Of a DNA stretch of 64,000 nt, positions 11,991 to 22,700 are shown piece after piece. The position numbers were made by a program, and so were the translations under genes. Source of the stretch: Ochromonas danica (taxonomy: Eukaryota; Sar; Chrysophyceae; Chromulinales; Chromulinaceae); the NCBI GenBank assembly GCA_015146655.1, contig VKHL01000004.1, positions 186,001 to 250,000 of the forward strand, in the 5' to 3' direction. The notes under the pieces are model-generated. The model made no database searches. It had not been told where the DNA came from and worked only from the letters and a program-made list of their open reading frames with translations. The first letter of the stretch is position 1. Every line of letters starts with the position of its first letter.

Positions 11991-12725
11991 ATGAACAGTG
12001 GTGACCCTTCTTCTTCCTCCTCTTCTTCTACTACTAGTGGTGCTACTTCTCTTGAGGAAGTTGAATCCAATCATGTCTTTAAGCTTCAATCCTATTGGGA
12101 AGGTCGATTTAAAAAGGAAGAATCATATGAATGGTTAGTTTCATGGAAAACAGTCGAGAATCTTCTCTTACCATATTTACATCCAACAGATCGTATTCTT
12201 GTAGTAGGATGTGGTAATAGTCCATTCTCTGCTGATCTCTATGATGCAGGATTTCATCAGATAACAAATATTGACTTTGCCTCTTCTGTCATTGAAAGAA
12301 TGCAAACCATTCATGAAACTATTCGACCTGAGATGAAATGGATGGTTATGGATATGACTGATTTAACTTTTCCTAATGAATCCTTTGATGTTGTGATTGA
12401 TAAAGCAGCTATGGATGCCTTGGTAGTAGATGAAGGAGATGTCTGGGAACCAGAACAAAATGTTGTGGAGATTGTCGATACCATGTGTCTAACTACTACT
12501 AGAGTACTTAAGAAAGATGGACTCTTCCTTCAAATTAGCTTTGCTCAACCTCATTTTAGAACAAAGTATTTGATGGGTTTATGGGCAGAAAAGAAAGAGA
12601 GCAGTCCCTATCAGAAGTATAGTGGACTAGCTGAGAGATATGGTTGGTCACTCAGTCATGAAGTCGTGGAGACTGAAGGAGGATGCCTTAACTCTTTTCT
12701 TTACATCATGAAGAAGACAGGGTAA
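11991..12725 (+). CDS. Class I SAM-dependent methyltransferase, EEF1AKMT4/METTL13-N type
   Basis: Single exon, 244 aa. The opening is Ser-rich and then gives YWEGRFKKEESYEWLVSW, typical of the group that includes the N-terminal half of METTL13 and EEF1AKMT4, which methylate lysines of translation elongation factor 1A. The SAM-binding motif I is ILVVGCGNSPFSADLYDAG (about 68-86), followed by the acidic motif NIDFASSVIERM and the DMTDLTFPNESFDVVIDKA segment. The C-terminal part (QISFAQPHFRTKYL) also matches. The start was chosen because no earlier in-frame ATG keeps homology and the protein is of family length. Cytosolic by absence of signals. The exact substrate is inference from family. Confidence 0.85.
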   Translation: MNSGDPSSSSSSSTTSGATSLEEVESNHVFKLQSYWEGRFKKEESYEWLVSWKTVENLLLPYLHPTDRILVVGCGNSPFSADLYDAGFHQITNIDFASSVIERMQTIHETIRPEMKWMVMDMTDLTFPNESFDVVIDKAAMDALVVDEGDVWEPEQNVVEIVDTMCLTTTRVLKKDGLFLQISFAQPHFRTKYLMGLWAEKKESSPYQKYSGLAERYGWSLSHEVVETEGGCLNSFLYIMKKTG

Positions 12726-13029
12726 TCAAGCCTTTAGACACTGGACTACTGTTTAGATTGAACAAATTTAATGGTTTAATTTACATTCTGTCAATGCCAA
12801 GACTATTGTTGACTAATCCGATAGAGAAAGTAGCTGCATAGGTAAAAGTTATCAAAAAATATTTAGGAAGCTTTGCCAATGCATATTTATGACATCTCAA
12901 CAGCTTTATTTGATTAGCAATAAAATTGCTTCAAGATCCAGAGTACACTCCTCAGAGAGACCGAGGGAGAAAGAGAGAGAGAGAGAGAGAGAGAAACGGA
13001 TTGTAAAGTACGAAGAGTCATGGAAGCAA
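12726..13029. other. Convergent intergenic region with (GA)n tract
   Basis: Separates the methyltransferase and the CDF-like gene, which point towards each other. A purine-rich simple repeat (GA)n lies at about 12971-12995. No gene supported. Confidence 0.5.
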
Positions 13030-14067
13030 TTAGGCGGTTTCATCATGCAAATTATAAGCAGCTTTGTAAATCTCTTTACAAAGTGGGATAATGGCCAACA
13101 AGATTGTACAAGTCACAATCACTGCAGCCCAAGCATCACACAGATCACTGTCAAGATGACCTGCAGTAGAGATTGTCGCTGCAACAAACACCGAGGTAGT
13201 ACGCATAGTATCACTGCCTATATGAGTGAGAGCTGAGATCATGTTGAGGTTGGGTAGAAATGATCGCTTATGCCAATCAATACTCCTGCGATCAAGACTA
13301 AATGTACGCAAATGATCTTCATCCTCAACAATTAGAGCAGCTTCTCCCTTCAGATAAAATAGGAAAGAAGAAATCAAATCAACTACAAAATTCCCCGCAG
13401 CAAAAGCAAACATGAAGGTCACATCCACATTATCGCCTGATTGATGTCCATGCACAAGTACGCTGACCGCATCGTAGGTGATCCAAGCAGTCACTCCAAG
13501 TAATGCCGTTACAGAGAAAGTGGGCACATAAACCTCAAGAACACGCTTGACTGAATCATCTAATTTCCCATGTTTAGCCTTCAGGTACTCAGCATACATA
13601 TTAGCAATATACTAAACACAATAGGATACAACACAAGCAAATAGTTAGTTCAAAATACAAGTAAGTCAAGATGATGAAGAATTGATGTTGGAGAAGATTA
13701 GTTGGTTGATTGGTGGGTCACTAACTGTGAAAACATCGACAGACATAGCAGAAGCATCTCCCAGGAGAGACAATGAGTTACTAGCCTAACGACAAAAAAA
13801 CAACAACAACACAGTCAACGTTAAACCACAAGTATGCATGAGAGATATTTTTCAGTTAAATGGATTAGGGGTACAGTATTGTTGATCACATACCAAGGCA
13901 CCAATGATTTCTGCAGCACAGAATCCTCCAAACAATAGACTTGTTATCATTAAAATCTGGATATTTGTTAGCTTCCAACGAGGTTTAACATTTTCTTCTT
14001 TTAATAAAGGCTTCGTAGAACTAGCATTTGCCTCTTCTATTTCATCCACACCTGAAGTTTGAGTCAT
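13030..14067 (-). CDS. CDF/SLC30-like metal transporter, copy 1 (no C-terminal domain)
   Basis: Exons 13894-14067, 13726-13785 and 13030-13611, all phase 0, 271 aa. It follows the cation diffusion facilitator six-helix plan. TM1 is in exon 1; TM2 is in the 60-base exon 2 (ASNSLSLLGDASAMSVDVFT); TM5 carries NLNMISALTHIGSDTM, the NLNxxxAxxHVxGD pattern of Zn-type CDF proteins; TM6 is LCDAWAAVIVTCTILLAIIPL. In TM2 the usual HxxxD is AxxxD, so one of the four metal ligands is absent. The chain stops shortly after TM6, so the cytoplasmic C-terminal domain is missing. Four paralogs with the same exon plan lie further right (34.7, 36.1, 50.2 and 55.2 kb). Membrane and substrate are unknown. Confidence 0.82.
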
Positions 14068-14450
14068 TATTGTTCAATTATGGATAAGAAGGTTTGTTTG
14101 ATGGAAGAATGAGATATCCCGCGCAATAATGTTTGCACTTGTGTGAGACTGTGGACTGGTTAGATCTACTGTAGTGAGTGAGTTTCTTCCATTGCCATTC
14201 AAAAGCATAAAACTCTATCACTCCCAAATTAATGTTCTAGGTATTTCGTTAATGCATGCTCTAGAGAAAAATAGAATTAAATAGATAAAATAAGTTGCTG
14301 ATGAGGTGATCAGTTTCGAGGAATGCGCCATTGCAATGAAAAACTGTTTATTGAAATATTGGCGTTTGTCTTGTACAGCAGCTCCATTCTGGCATTCATT
14401 TCCCCACCCCCACCAACATCATCGCCATCTTTCGTGATTGTTTCCGAAGA
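14068..14450. other. Divergent intergenic region, no feature seen
   Basis: Between the start codons of CDF-like copy 1 (-) and the FN3/WW/EF-hand gene (+); should hold both promoters. No repeat or RNA recognised. Confidence 0.3.
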
Positions 14451-16439
14451 ATGGAAGCTTTAGCTGCTTTACAATCTGCGAAACGAAGGAAAAGCCAAGA
14501 GTTAGAAGCTATACATGCTAAAGCAAATAGTCCCAAGAGCAAACGCTCACGTCATGAAGAGTTACGCCTGAGCGTTGACCTGGGCTTTCTCCCTCCCCCA
14601 AACGAAGTTTTTGCTATTGGCAAAAATCAAGCCGCTGCGGTATGGTGGGTGTATGAAAATTTGGAAGGGGTAACAGGATGGGAAGTCTATCGATATCGTA
14701 AAGATGGCAAAGGTAGTAGTGATGGTGAAGATGCGTGGCAATGTAAAGGATTTTATTCCTTTCCCCTTCTCGATCTATTACAAGTTAATATCGCGGAATT
14801 GACTAATGATTTTGAATATCGATTTACAGTGAAAGCAATAAATGCTAAAGGGGGTGGGATGGAGTCCTTACCTTCTAACGCAGTCATGGTGGAAGCACCT
14901 TTACCACAAGGCTGGTATCGATTTTTAGATCCTTCTTCGAATCGATTCTATTATGCTAGTGTGAAAACCAATCGCTCTAGTTGGTATCGACCTGAATTAG
15001 ATCCTTATTTCATTGATGATAATCTATTCGTAAACTTTCAATCTCATGAGATTGCTCATTTGCAATCTTTGTATGAAGAGGATATGGCCCATTTCCGATC
15101 AGTCCCTTTCGCACAATTTATGGATGCTCTTCGTGAAGTTGGCGAGAAATGTTCTTCTCGTTATATTAAAAAGCTGTTCAAAGCATATGCGGATAATGTA
15201 GACAAAATTGAATGTTGGCAACACTACATTGAAATCATGAATCATATCAAAAGGATGCGTTTGGAGCCTCATAGCTTCTGGAATGATATCAAGACCTTTT
15301 TTTCTCGACAACGTACAAAGATGATCTTGAGACCCAATCGTCGTAAATTGGGAGTATGGAAATTGGAATTTAGGTAAGTATTTCGATGATGACAACATAC
15401 ATCGCTAATTCGGAGCTTGCCATGATTCGCATTTAGTGAGCTTGCTTCGAGGAACTACTATATAAACAGTGAGACTGGAGAAAGTTCATGGGAAATGCCC
15501 GATGATGTCAAGTTCTATATTCCGCCTAGTCTGCTCAACAAGTTGTTACGAGTATTCGACATGAATGCCCTGGACGATTTCCGCCAATATTTCTCTATGC
15601 TTGATGTGGACAATAGTGGTGATCTTTCAGATAAGGAGATCACGCTACTCTTGGATGCCATGGGTTTGGATATTTCTCCTCAAACAGTTCACCGAATGGT
15701 AAAGGCGATTGATATGAATGCCAATGGTACAGTTGAATTTGACGAATTCTGCTGGATGATGCATGAGCTACGCAAGCAACAGGAGAAGTCTCGACCATTA
15801 GAAGATGATTCATTAACGAATGGAAATGAAGATGAAGAAGAGTTGGACGATAACGACGGGGAGATGAACAATAATAATAAGAGTGGGAAGATCGATTTAT
15901 TTAACAGTGAGAAGTGGCAAGCAATGACACTATCTAATTTCAAGAACGCAGTTCATCAACTGCGAAACAGAGGCAATTCTTCTTTTCTACCTCAGCCACC
16001 ACCAGGCAGTCCTACTTCTTACCGGAAGAAGAGTACCAAATTACCTGTGACGCCCGAAATGGACGGCTCGCCTATAGTTTCCAACCAGGGCACAGTGACT
16101 TTGAAACCGATTCCCTCAACTATGTCCCGATGGTTCTGTTTTCTTCCCGCAAAATCGAGCAGAACAGTGAGAAAGAAGAGCTATGTATTAGCCATAGAGG
16201 GTGACGCTTCTCCACAGATTCGTCGAAATTCTATTTCTGCAACAAGGCGATCGAGTATAAAAAGTGGTCGCAATATGCCTCTATTATCACCTTCGGGAAA
16301 AGAATATGCAAATAGCATGTCAGTAGATTCGTTTGGATCAGGTGTGAATACGAGCAGTAGTTCTAGGAAGATTGACCCTCGTCTTGACAAGACATTAATA
16401 CATGGACCGTGCTGTATGTGTGGTTGCAGAGCTTATTAA
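14451..16439 (+). CDS. FN3 - WW - WW - EF-hand pair multidomain protein
   Basis: Exons 14451-15373 and 15437-16439 (63-base intron, phase 2), 641 aa. Domains in order: a fibronectin III-like fold (about residues 45-160, with VTGWEVYRYRKDG and FEYRFTVKAINAKGGG); a WW domain LPQGWYRFLDPSSNRFYYAS...SSWYRP (about 158-185); a helical stretch; a second WW-like unit rebuilt across the splice, SRNYYINSETGESSWEMPDD; then two EF-hands with loops DVDNSGDLSDKE and DMNANGTVEFDE, both with complete Ca2+ ligands. The C-terminal 300 residues are basic and Ser-rich and end in GPCCMCGCRAY, a Cys cluster that could be lipidated or bind metal. It looks like a Ca2+-responsive scaffold binding Pro-rich ligands; no named family recognised. 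Confidence 0.85.
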
Positions 16440-16906
16440 GTGAATTTTCTTTTTCGATTATTAGGTAGTCTTCTTTTTATTATTCTGGGTATTCGTTTTG
16501 TGCATTTAACTTTTAAAATAAATAGCTATGTTACCTTAAGAGCTATGTCATTATAGACTATGTGAGCTATTTTGCTCCATGAACAAGTGCTCATTGTAAG
16601 AATTAACAATGAAATGGCTTTCATCCTTGTTTTCCAACAACAGCCACATACTTGTTTAGCCACAGTTGTTTAGCCACAGTGATAAATGGGAATTCTGGAA
16701 CACTGTATTTGCAAGGGAGTGTGCACTCTTTGTGTGTGTCTCCTCCCATCAATCCCGGAATCCCAAGGGAAGAGCAAAAGGGAAGCGAGCGAACCCTGGG
16801 AGACAACAACGCAGGCCCTCGTCTCTCTCCAACACGTTGCTTGCCTTCATTATGATCATGCTTGCCCACCACCGTACAGCTCTAAGCAACCTCAAAGCAA
16901 TGAAAA
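16440..16906. other. Intergenic region with a short direct repeat
   Basis: No gene supported. A 14-base direct repeat TTGTTTAGCCACAG occurs twice in tandem at about 16652-16680. Overlapping open frames on both strands between 16621 and 16935 do not resemble proteins. Confidence 0.4.
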
Positions 16907-18796
16907 ATGGTGACCAAAGCGGATTTAATATATGAAAGAGATGTTTTCTCCAATCAAGAATTAACTCGCGTTAATCAAATCTGGGAACAATATTTTGCCC
17001 TGTCTTTGGTAGACAGACAAAAGATCACCACGTGCCTTCTGTGTTCAAGAGAGCAACCTCCTTCCACCAGACTAATTAGAAGCCATTATGTCAGCGATTG
17101 CTTGCTTAGGAAGATTCACATGGGTGCAACCATTCATGATGGGAAGCTGACTACTGAGACTAAGGATTACTGCTATCCGATGTTTTGTGAGGCTTGTGAT
17201 ACCAATATGATGGGCTATTTTGAAGAAAAGGTATGTAGGATACGAGACAAGAACAATAACCCGGTTTTCTCAACTGGTATCACGGAACCTGTCGGACCAA
17301 TTCCACTCGATACAAGCTTTGCCGTATTCTGCTTGCTACAACTCTGGCGCTGCTTGATTGTGAGAAGTATGAATGATTCCAAGTCACACGAATTAATTTC
17401 TTCTTGGCGCAATCATGTGCATCTATTCTTGGCTGCCTTATCACAGAATGGAACATACAGAGAGCCTAACAAGGTGCTTCACCTGTTCACTCTCCTCCGT
17501 TGTCATTCATATTTTCACATGCATTTCTTTATCGATACTATGAGTGAGAATGAAAGCTTTGAAGGAAGAGCTCTTGCAACTGCACGATTCAATTCTTTTC
17601 AATTTGATTATTTGTGGGCGAGTGATACCATGAATTTCTGGGTGCGTGCAGGACGCTTTCATTTTTGCCTTTGTCAGCATAAGCACGGTGATTGGATATG
17701 TCAATTCGACTCACCTTCTAATCCTAATGCTCGTTTCCCTGGATATGTGGGTACAAAGCCCGTTGATGGAGGTTGTGACTCGAGGGTATCCGAGATCCTA
17801 TCTGGTGTTGCGTTTCCCGATTTATCCAGCAAGAAGCCAAGAAACAGAGAATGGAAACCTTGTAAAGTGCCTTTACTACTACAGTTCTTTTGCAAGATTC
17901 GAGCTTATCACCTTACTATTGCTCAAATGACTTCCACTCTCACTGCCGAGACAATCACTTCCCAATATCCTGAGATCGCTTCAAACGAAACTGAACTGAA
18001 GGAGTTCCTTATGTATCAAATGACCAAGCAGCCTGCACTTGCTATATCTTGTGTGGCAGACAGAGATATTGCTTTAATCGGTTGCAACTTAAGAAAGTGC
18101 GAGCAGATTATTGGTCCATCTGATGACCCTGGGTCACTGTTGCAGTGCTTGCATGAACATTTCGGACTGGAGTTTGACATGGAAGTTCCATTTCTTTCGA
18201 ACATGGAGGCAATTCGAGCCTTTTCTGAGAAACATAAGAAGTCGATCACAATGTTGCCAGCATATCTTTCTGGAGACTTCTTTGATGGTGCGGAGACTAA
18301 TGCAAGCTTGTTCTTGGCCGAAGATACCACAAATAACTCTATTTATCGTGTGGGTTCACTGTGCGGATGCCGCACGTGTGGTATTCTCTGCACTTCTCAT
18401 GGCGTTGAAGAAAACTTTCCTTGTGCTAGTTTTGAGGATCCTACCACTGTGGTGAAGGACCTCTTCAACTCTTACAAGGCAAGCCTCCCCTATTATCTTG
18501 CAATTATTGATAATAGAACCCAAAAGGCAAAAATTGTCCGTCATGTAGTTGAGACCATACATCGGATAAGAAAGGAGATCCGAAAAGAACTGTTTGATGG
18601 GCATCACTTCTGTGATGTTTGCCTTGTTTCCCTTGAGCAGGCCACGGATTATCCCTGTCCTCTTTGCAGGCTAACACATTACTGCAGTGAGACCTGCTGC
18701 AATCTGGACAAGGAGTCCCATGAATTAGATTGCAAAACTGTACAGATCATAACCCGCACTATGATACAACGGCGGGCTTGTAATAAAGTTAACTAA
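16907..18796 (+). CDS. Unknown protein with N-terminal Cys/His knuckles and C-terminal MYND finger
   Basis: Single exon, 629 aa, no signal peptide or membrane segment. The C-terminus is a MYND-type zinc finger (FCDVCLVS...YPCPLCRLTHYCSETCC...HELDC, about residues 567-607), a protein-interaction module. Near the N-terminus are CLLCSRE...RLIRSHYVSDCL and FCEACDTNMMGYFEE: a CxxC - SH - CxxC spacing reminiscent of HNH-like zinc domains ('SHxIP' type), but no nuclease activity can be claimed. The middle is unrecognised and holds further Cys/His pairs (FCLCQHKHGD, CGCRTCGILC). The gene is intact and codes throughout without an intron. The family is unknown; this combination could be lineage-specific. 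Confidence 0.75.
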   Translation: MVTKADLIYERDVFSNQELTRVNQIWEQYFALSLVDRQKITTCLLCSREQPPSTRLIRSHYVSDCLLRKIHMGATIHDGKLTTETKDYCYPMFCEACDTNMMGYFEEKVCRIRDKNNNPVFSTGITEPVGPIPLDTSFAVFCLLQLWRCLIVRSMNDSKSHELISSWRNHVHLFLAALSQNGTYREPNKVLHLFTLLRCHSYFHMHFFIDTMSENESFEGRALATARFNSFQFDYLWASDTMNFWVRAGRFHFCLCQHKHGDWICQFDSPSNPNARFPGYVGTKPVDGGCDSRVSEILSGVAFPDLSSKKPRNREWKPCKVPLLLQFFCKIRAYHLTIAQMTSTLTAETITSQYPEIASNETELKEFLMYQMTKQPALAISCVADRDIALIGCNLRKCEQIIGPSDDPGSLLQCLHEHFGLEFDMEVPFLSNMEAIRAFSEKHKKSITMLPAYLSGDFFDGAETNASLFLAEDTTNNSIYRVGSLCGCRTCGILCTSHGVEENFPCASFEDPTTVVKDLFNSYKASLPYYLAIIDNRTQKAKIVRHVVETIHRIRKEIRKELFDGHHFCDVCLVSLEQATDYPCPLCRLTHYCSETCCNLDKESHELDCKTVQIITRTMIQRRACNKVN

Positions 18797-18962
18797 AGCC
18801 AAAGACGATTCCGAATTGAACCCCACATTTCCAGGCTAGATGTATTTCTCCTATTTCAAAGTTAAAGGGCATTTATAATTCGTAATTGAAAGAGGTTTAT
18901 AAAATTAAGGCTAGTTGATAGTTTATTTACACAATGTTAAAAAGCTGCTCAGGACTGCAGCA

Positions 18963-19556
18963 CTAAATGTCCTCCACTCGCCTCACCACTTGCCCCGGAG
19001 CCTTCGTGTTTCCATCAAGATTGGGCAGCACTTTGTGTGGTGGGAGTGCAGGCTGGCTGTATCCTCCACTACTGGGGTCTCTAACAATCGGTGCACCGCC
19101 ACCAAAGCTACCCAAAAAGGATCCCAGAATGTCCTCCGCAAACTGGAACAATTGTGAATCATTGAACATTCCAAACCCGCTATCACCGCCTTGACCAAAA
19201 GGACTTTCAAACTCATTAGCAGAATATTTGTCACCACTCCTTTGAATATTCTTCCTTAAGATTGTCTCTGTTCGGCGACCAGGACACACCCTTTGGAGGT
19301 TTTTGATTGTTTGACATACAAATTCTCCGTTTTGATTTGAACATGTCTCACTCATTGAAACAGAATATCCACAATTTGGATTTAATTCACGATCTTTATT
19401 AATAATTGCTTGTTCCTCTTCATCCATCATACTTCTTATTTTCTTTCTGGAATTAATTATAAAACCATTTGGGGAGGAAGAGGTGCTGGAGCACTGTTTT
19501 TGGTTTTCAATAAACACGTTTTTAGACCTCTCTGTCCACCCTGCCGTTCCCACCAA
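18963..19556 (-). CDS. Hypothetical protein with conserved-looking Cys segment
   Basis: Open frame of 197 aa on the minus strand; not recognised. The centre contains NPNCGYSVSMSETCSNQNG followed by VCQTIKNLQRVCPGRR, four Cys with regular spacing that look constrained. A Gly/Phe-rich stretch (GFGMFNDSQLFQFAEDILGS) and a Pro/Gly C-terminus follow. The start is uncertain: an internal pair of Met codons before DEEEQAIINKDRELN would give a shorter protein of about 155 aa. It is divergent from MetH, with about 155 bases between start codons. Codon use and length make a real gene more likely than not, but there is no functional call. Confidence 0.5.
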   Translation of the reverse strand: MVGTAGWTERSKNVFIENQKQCSSTSSSPNGFIINSRKKIRSMMDEEEQAIINKDRELNPNCGYSVSMSETCSNQNGEFVCQTIKNLQRVCPGRRTETILRKNIQRSGDKYSANEFESPFGQGGDSGFGMFNDSQLFQFAEDILGSFLGSFGGGAPIVRDPSSGGYSQPALPPHKVLPNLDGNTKAPGQVVRRVEDI

Positions 19557-19711
19557 GGCGTCAGCACCCCAAGCGCCAAGAGGCAGGTGGTCCCAAAGTC
19601 AGACAATTCGACTTTCAACTCGATTCTTCCATCTGACGCAATTACTTTTGCAAGCCACTAAAAACAAATCCAAAGGCCTTTGACTTCTTCGAGTCCTGGA
19701 CATCGTGGCAA

Positions 19712-22700
19712 ATGACGGAAAATAATCGAATTCCGAAGAAGAAATTCGCTTATGATGACTTGGAAGAGCGCCCAGCTTTAGAACCTCCTTGTCCTAGTTC
19801 TATCTACGCGAAGAATAAGATTCCTGCTTCCTATGTCTGGAGTGCACTCGATCACCCTGATATTGTGAATTCTCGCGTAGGTAAATTACCTGACGTGTCA
19901 GTGGCGGGTAAAGCTGCAGGGTGGTCTGACCTGCGTATTGATTGGAATGTGGATCCTAAGCACTTTCCCGAGAGCTTCCCTTACTTCTTGCGTGGTCGGG
20001 ACAGTGTCCGTACTTACATCACCCAATTATTCACATCGGAGATCGCTATGTATGATGGTGCAATGGGAACAATGATTCAGAAGCAGGGTAATTGGTTGAC
20101 TGAAGAAGCTTTCCGCGGAGAACGCTTTGCCGATTGGTCTTGCAACGTGAAGGGCAACAACGACTTGTTGAGCTTAACCCAACCAGCGGTTATTAAGAAT
20201 ATCTATTTGGAATATTTGCGCTCAGGGTCTCGCCTGATTGGTACTAACACTTTCAGCTCCACTGTGATCGCCCAGGCCGATTATCATATGGAGAGTTTAT
20301 CCTATGAGCTGAACTACGCTTCCGCTCGTCTCGCCCGCGAAGCTTGTGACGAGATCACAGCTTTAGATCCCACGAAGCCTCGCTTTGTGGTTGGTGCTAT
20401 GGGTCCCACGAATCGCACGGCATCTATTTCTCCCAGTGTGGAAGATTCATCTGCCAGAAACGTGACTTTTGATGAGTTAGTTTCCGCTTACTATGAGCAG
20501 GCCGTCGCTTTGGTTGACGGTGGAGCCGATATCTTGATTGTGGAAACCATCTTCGATACCTTGAATGCAAAGGCAGCCTTGTACGCTATTGGCGAGTATC
20601 TGGAACATGCTAAGGTGGATATCCCTGTGTTTGTGTCCGGTACTTTGGTGGATATGAGTGGTCGTACTCTGTCTGGACAAACGACGGAAGCATTCTATGC
20701 TTCGATTCGTCATGCCAAGCCCATGTGTGTTGGTCTCAACTGCGCCTTGGGAGCTAAGCAGATGGTTCCTTTCGTGAAGAGATTGGCTGCTTGTGCAGAA
20801 TGCTTCGTGCATGTCTATTCGAATGCAGGTCTTCCTAATGCCATGGGTGGCTATGACGACACCCCACAAGATATGGCGAACTACAACGAGGAGTTCTTCT
20901 TGAATGGCTGGCTTAATATGGTTGGTGGGTGCTGTGGATCTACTCCTCCTCATATTGCGGCCCTGAAGGCGTTGATCGACGCGAAGGAATACAAGCCTCG
21001 TCCATTACCTCCTGTTCGCCGACCAAAGATGTGGCTATCTGGCTTGGAAGACTTGGTGGTCGAAGATGTCTACAACCATTTGGGCATGCCTTTCTTGAAT
21101 GTCGGTGAACGATGCAACGTGGCCGGCTCGATTGCCTTTAAGAAGTTGATCATGGCGGGAAAATACGGCGAAGCTATGGACATTGCGAAGAAGCAGGTGG
21201 TGGATGGTGCTCACGTGATTGATATCAATGTAGACGATGGCATGTTGGACGGCTTAGCAGCAATGCAAAAGTTCGTCAAGATTGCTGTGACCGAGCCTGA
21301 GATCGCTAAGGTTCCATTCATGTTAGATGCATCCAAGTTTGAGATAGTGTTGGCTGGATTGAAGTGGTGCCAGGGTAAGCCCATTATTAATAGTATCTCG
21401 CTGAAGGTGGGTGAAGAGAAGTTCAGGGAGCACGCAACCCTTTTGAAGAAGCACGGAGCAGCTGTGGTGGTGATGGCTTTCGATGAAGATGGTCAAGCAG
21501 CCACCTGCTACGATAAGGTGCGTATCTGCAAGCGCAGCTATGACATTCTGGTGAACGAAGTGGGTTTCCCTCCTGAGGATATTGTTTTCGATCCGAATGT
21601 GTTGACTATTGGCACTGGCATGGAGGAACATGCCAACTATGGTGTGGACTTCATCGATGCTACTCGTCAGATCAAAGAATTATGTCCCTATGCGAAGATC
21701 AGTGGAGGCATTTCGAACTTATCTTTCGGCTTCCGTGGCGTGAACAAGGTTCGCGAGTCCATTCACTCAGTATTCTTGTACTATGCTGTGAAGGACGCTG
21801 GCATGGATATGGGTATTGTCAACTCTCATGAAATGATCAGCTATTTCAGACTTGAGCCAGATATGAAAGTTCTTTGTGAGAACTTGGTATTTAACAAGAC
21901 TCCTGATGCGACTGAGAAGATGCTCGAGAGAACAACTTGGGAGAAAGCAGCTGACCAAGCACGTAAGAAGAACGAGCCAATTCCTCCTAAGCCAAGGGTT
22001 ATTGTAAAAATTCCAAAGAAGAAGTTCGCTTACGATGACTTGGAAGAGCGCCCAGCTTTAGAACCTCCTTGTCCTAGTTCTATCTACGCGAAGAATAAGA
22101 TTCCTGCTTCCTATGTCTGGAGTGCACTCGATCACCCTGATATTGTGAATTCTCGCGTAGGTAAATTACCTGACGTGTCAGTGGCGGGTAAAGCTGCAGG
22201 GTGGTCTGACCTGCGTATTGATTGGAATGTGGATCCTAAGCACTTTCCCGAGAGCTTCCCTTACTTCTTGCGTGGTCGGGACAGTGTCCGTACTTACATC
22301 ACCCAATTATTCACATCGGAGATCGCTATGTATGATGGTGCAATGGGAACAATGATTCAGAAGCAGGGTAATTGGTTGACTGAAGAAGCTTTCCGCGGAG
22401 AACGCTTTGCCGATTGGTCTTGCAACGTGAAGGGCAACAACGACTTGTTGAGCTTAACCCAACCAGCGGTTATTAAGAATATCTATTTGGAATATTTGCG
22501 CTCAGGGTCTCGCCTGATTGGTACTAACACTTTCAGCTCCACTGTGATCGCCCAGGCCGATTATCATATGGAGAGTTTATCCTATGAGCTGAACTACGCT
22601 TCCGCTCGTCTCGCCCGCGAAGCTTGTGACGAGATCACAGCTTTAGATCCCACGAAGCCTCGCTTTGTGGTTGGTGCTATGGGTCCCACGAATCGCACGG

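Noticed and set aside
20477-20953. Minus-strand 158-codon frame, present twice (also 22757-23233)
   Set aside because: Antisense to MetH; appears twice only because the MetH block is duplicated.
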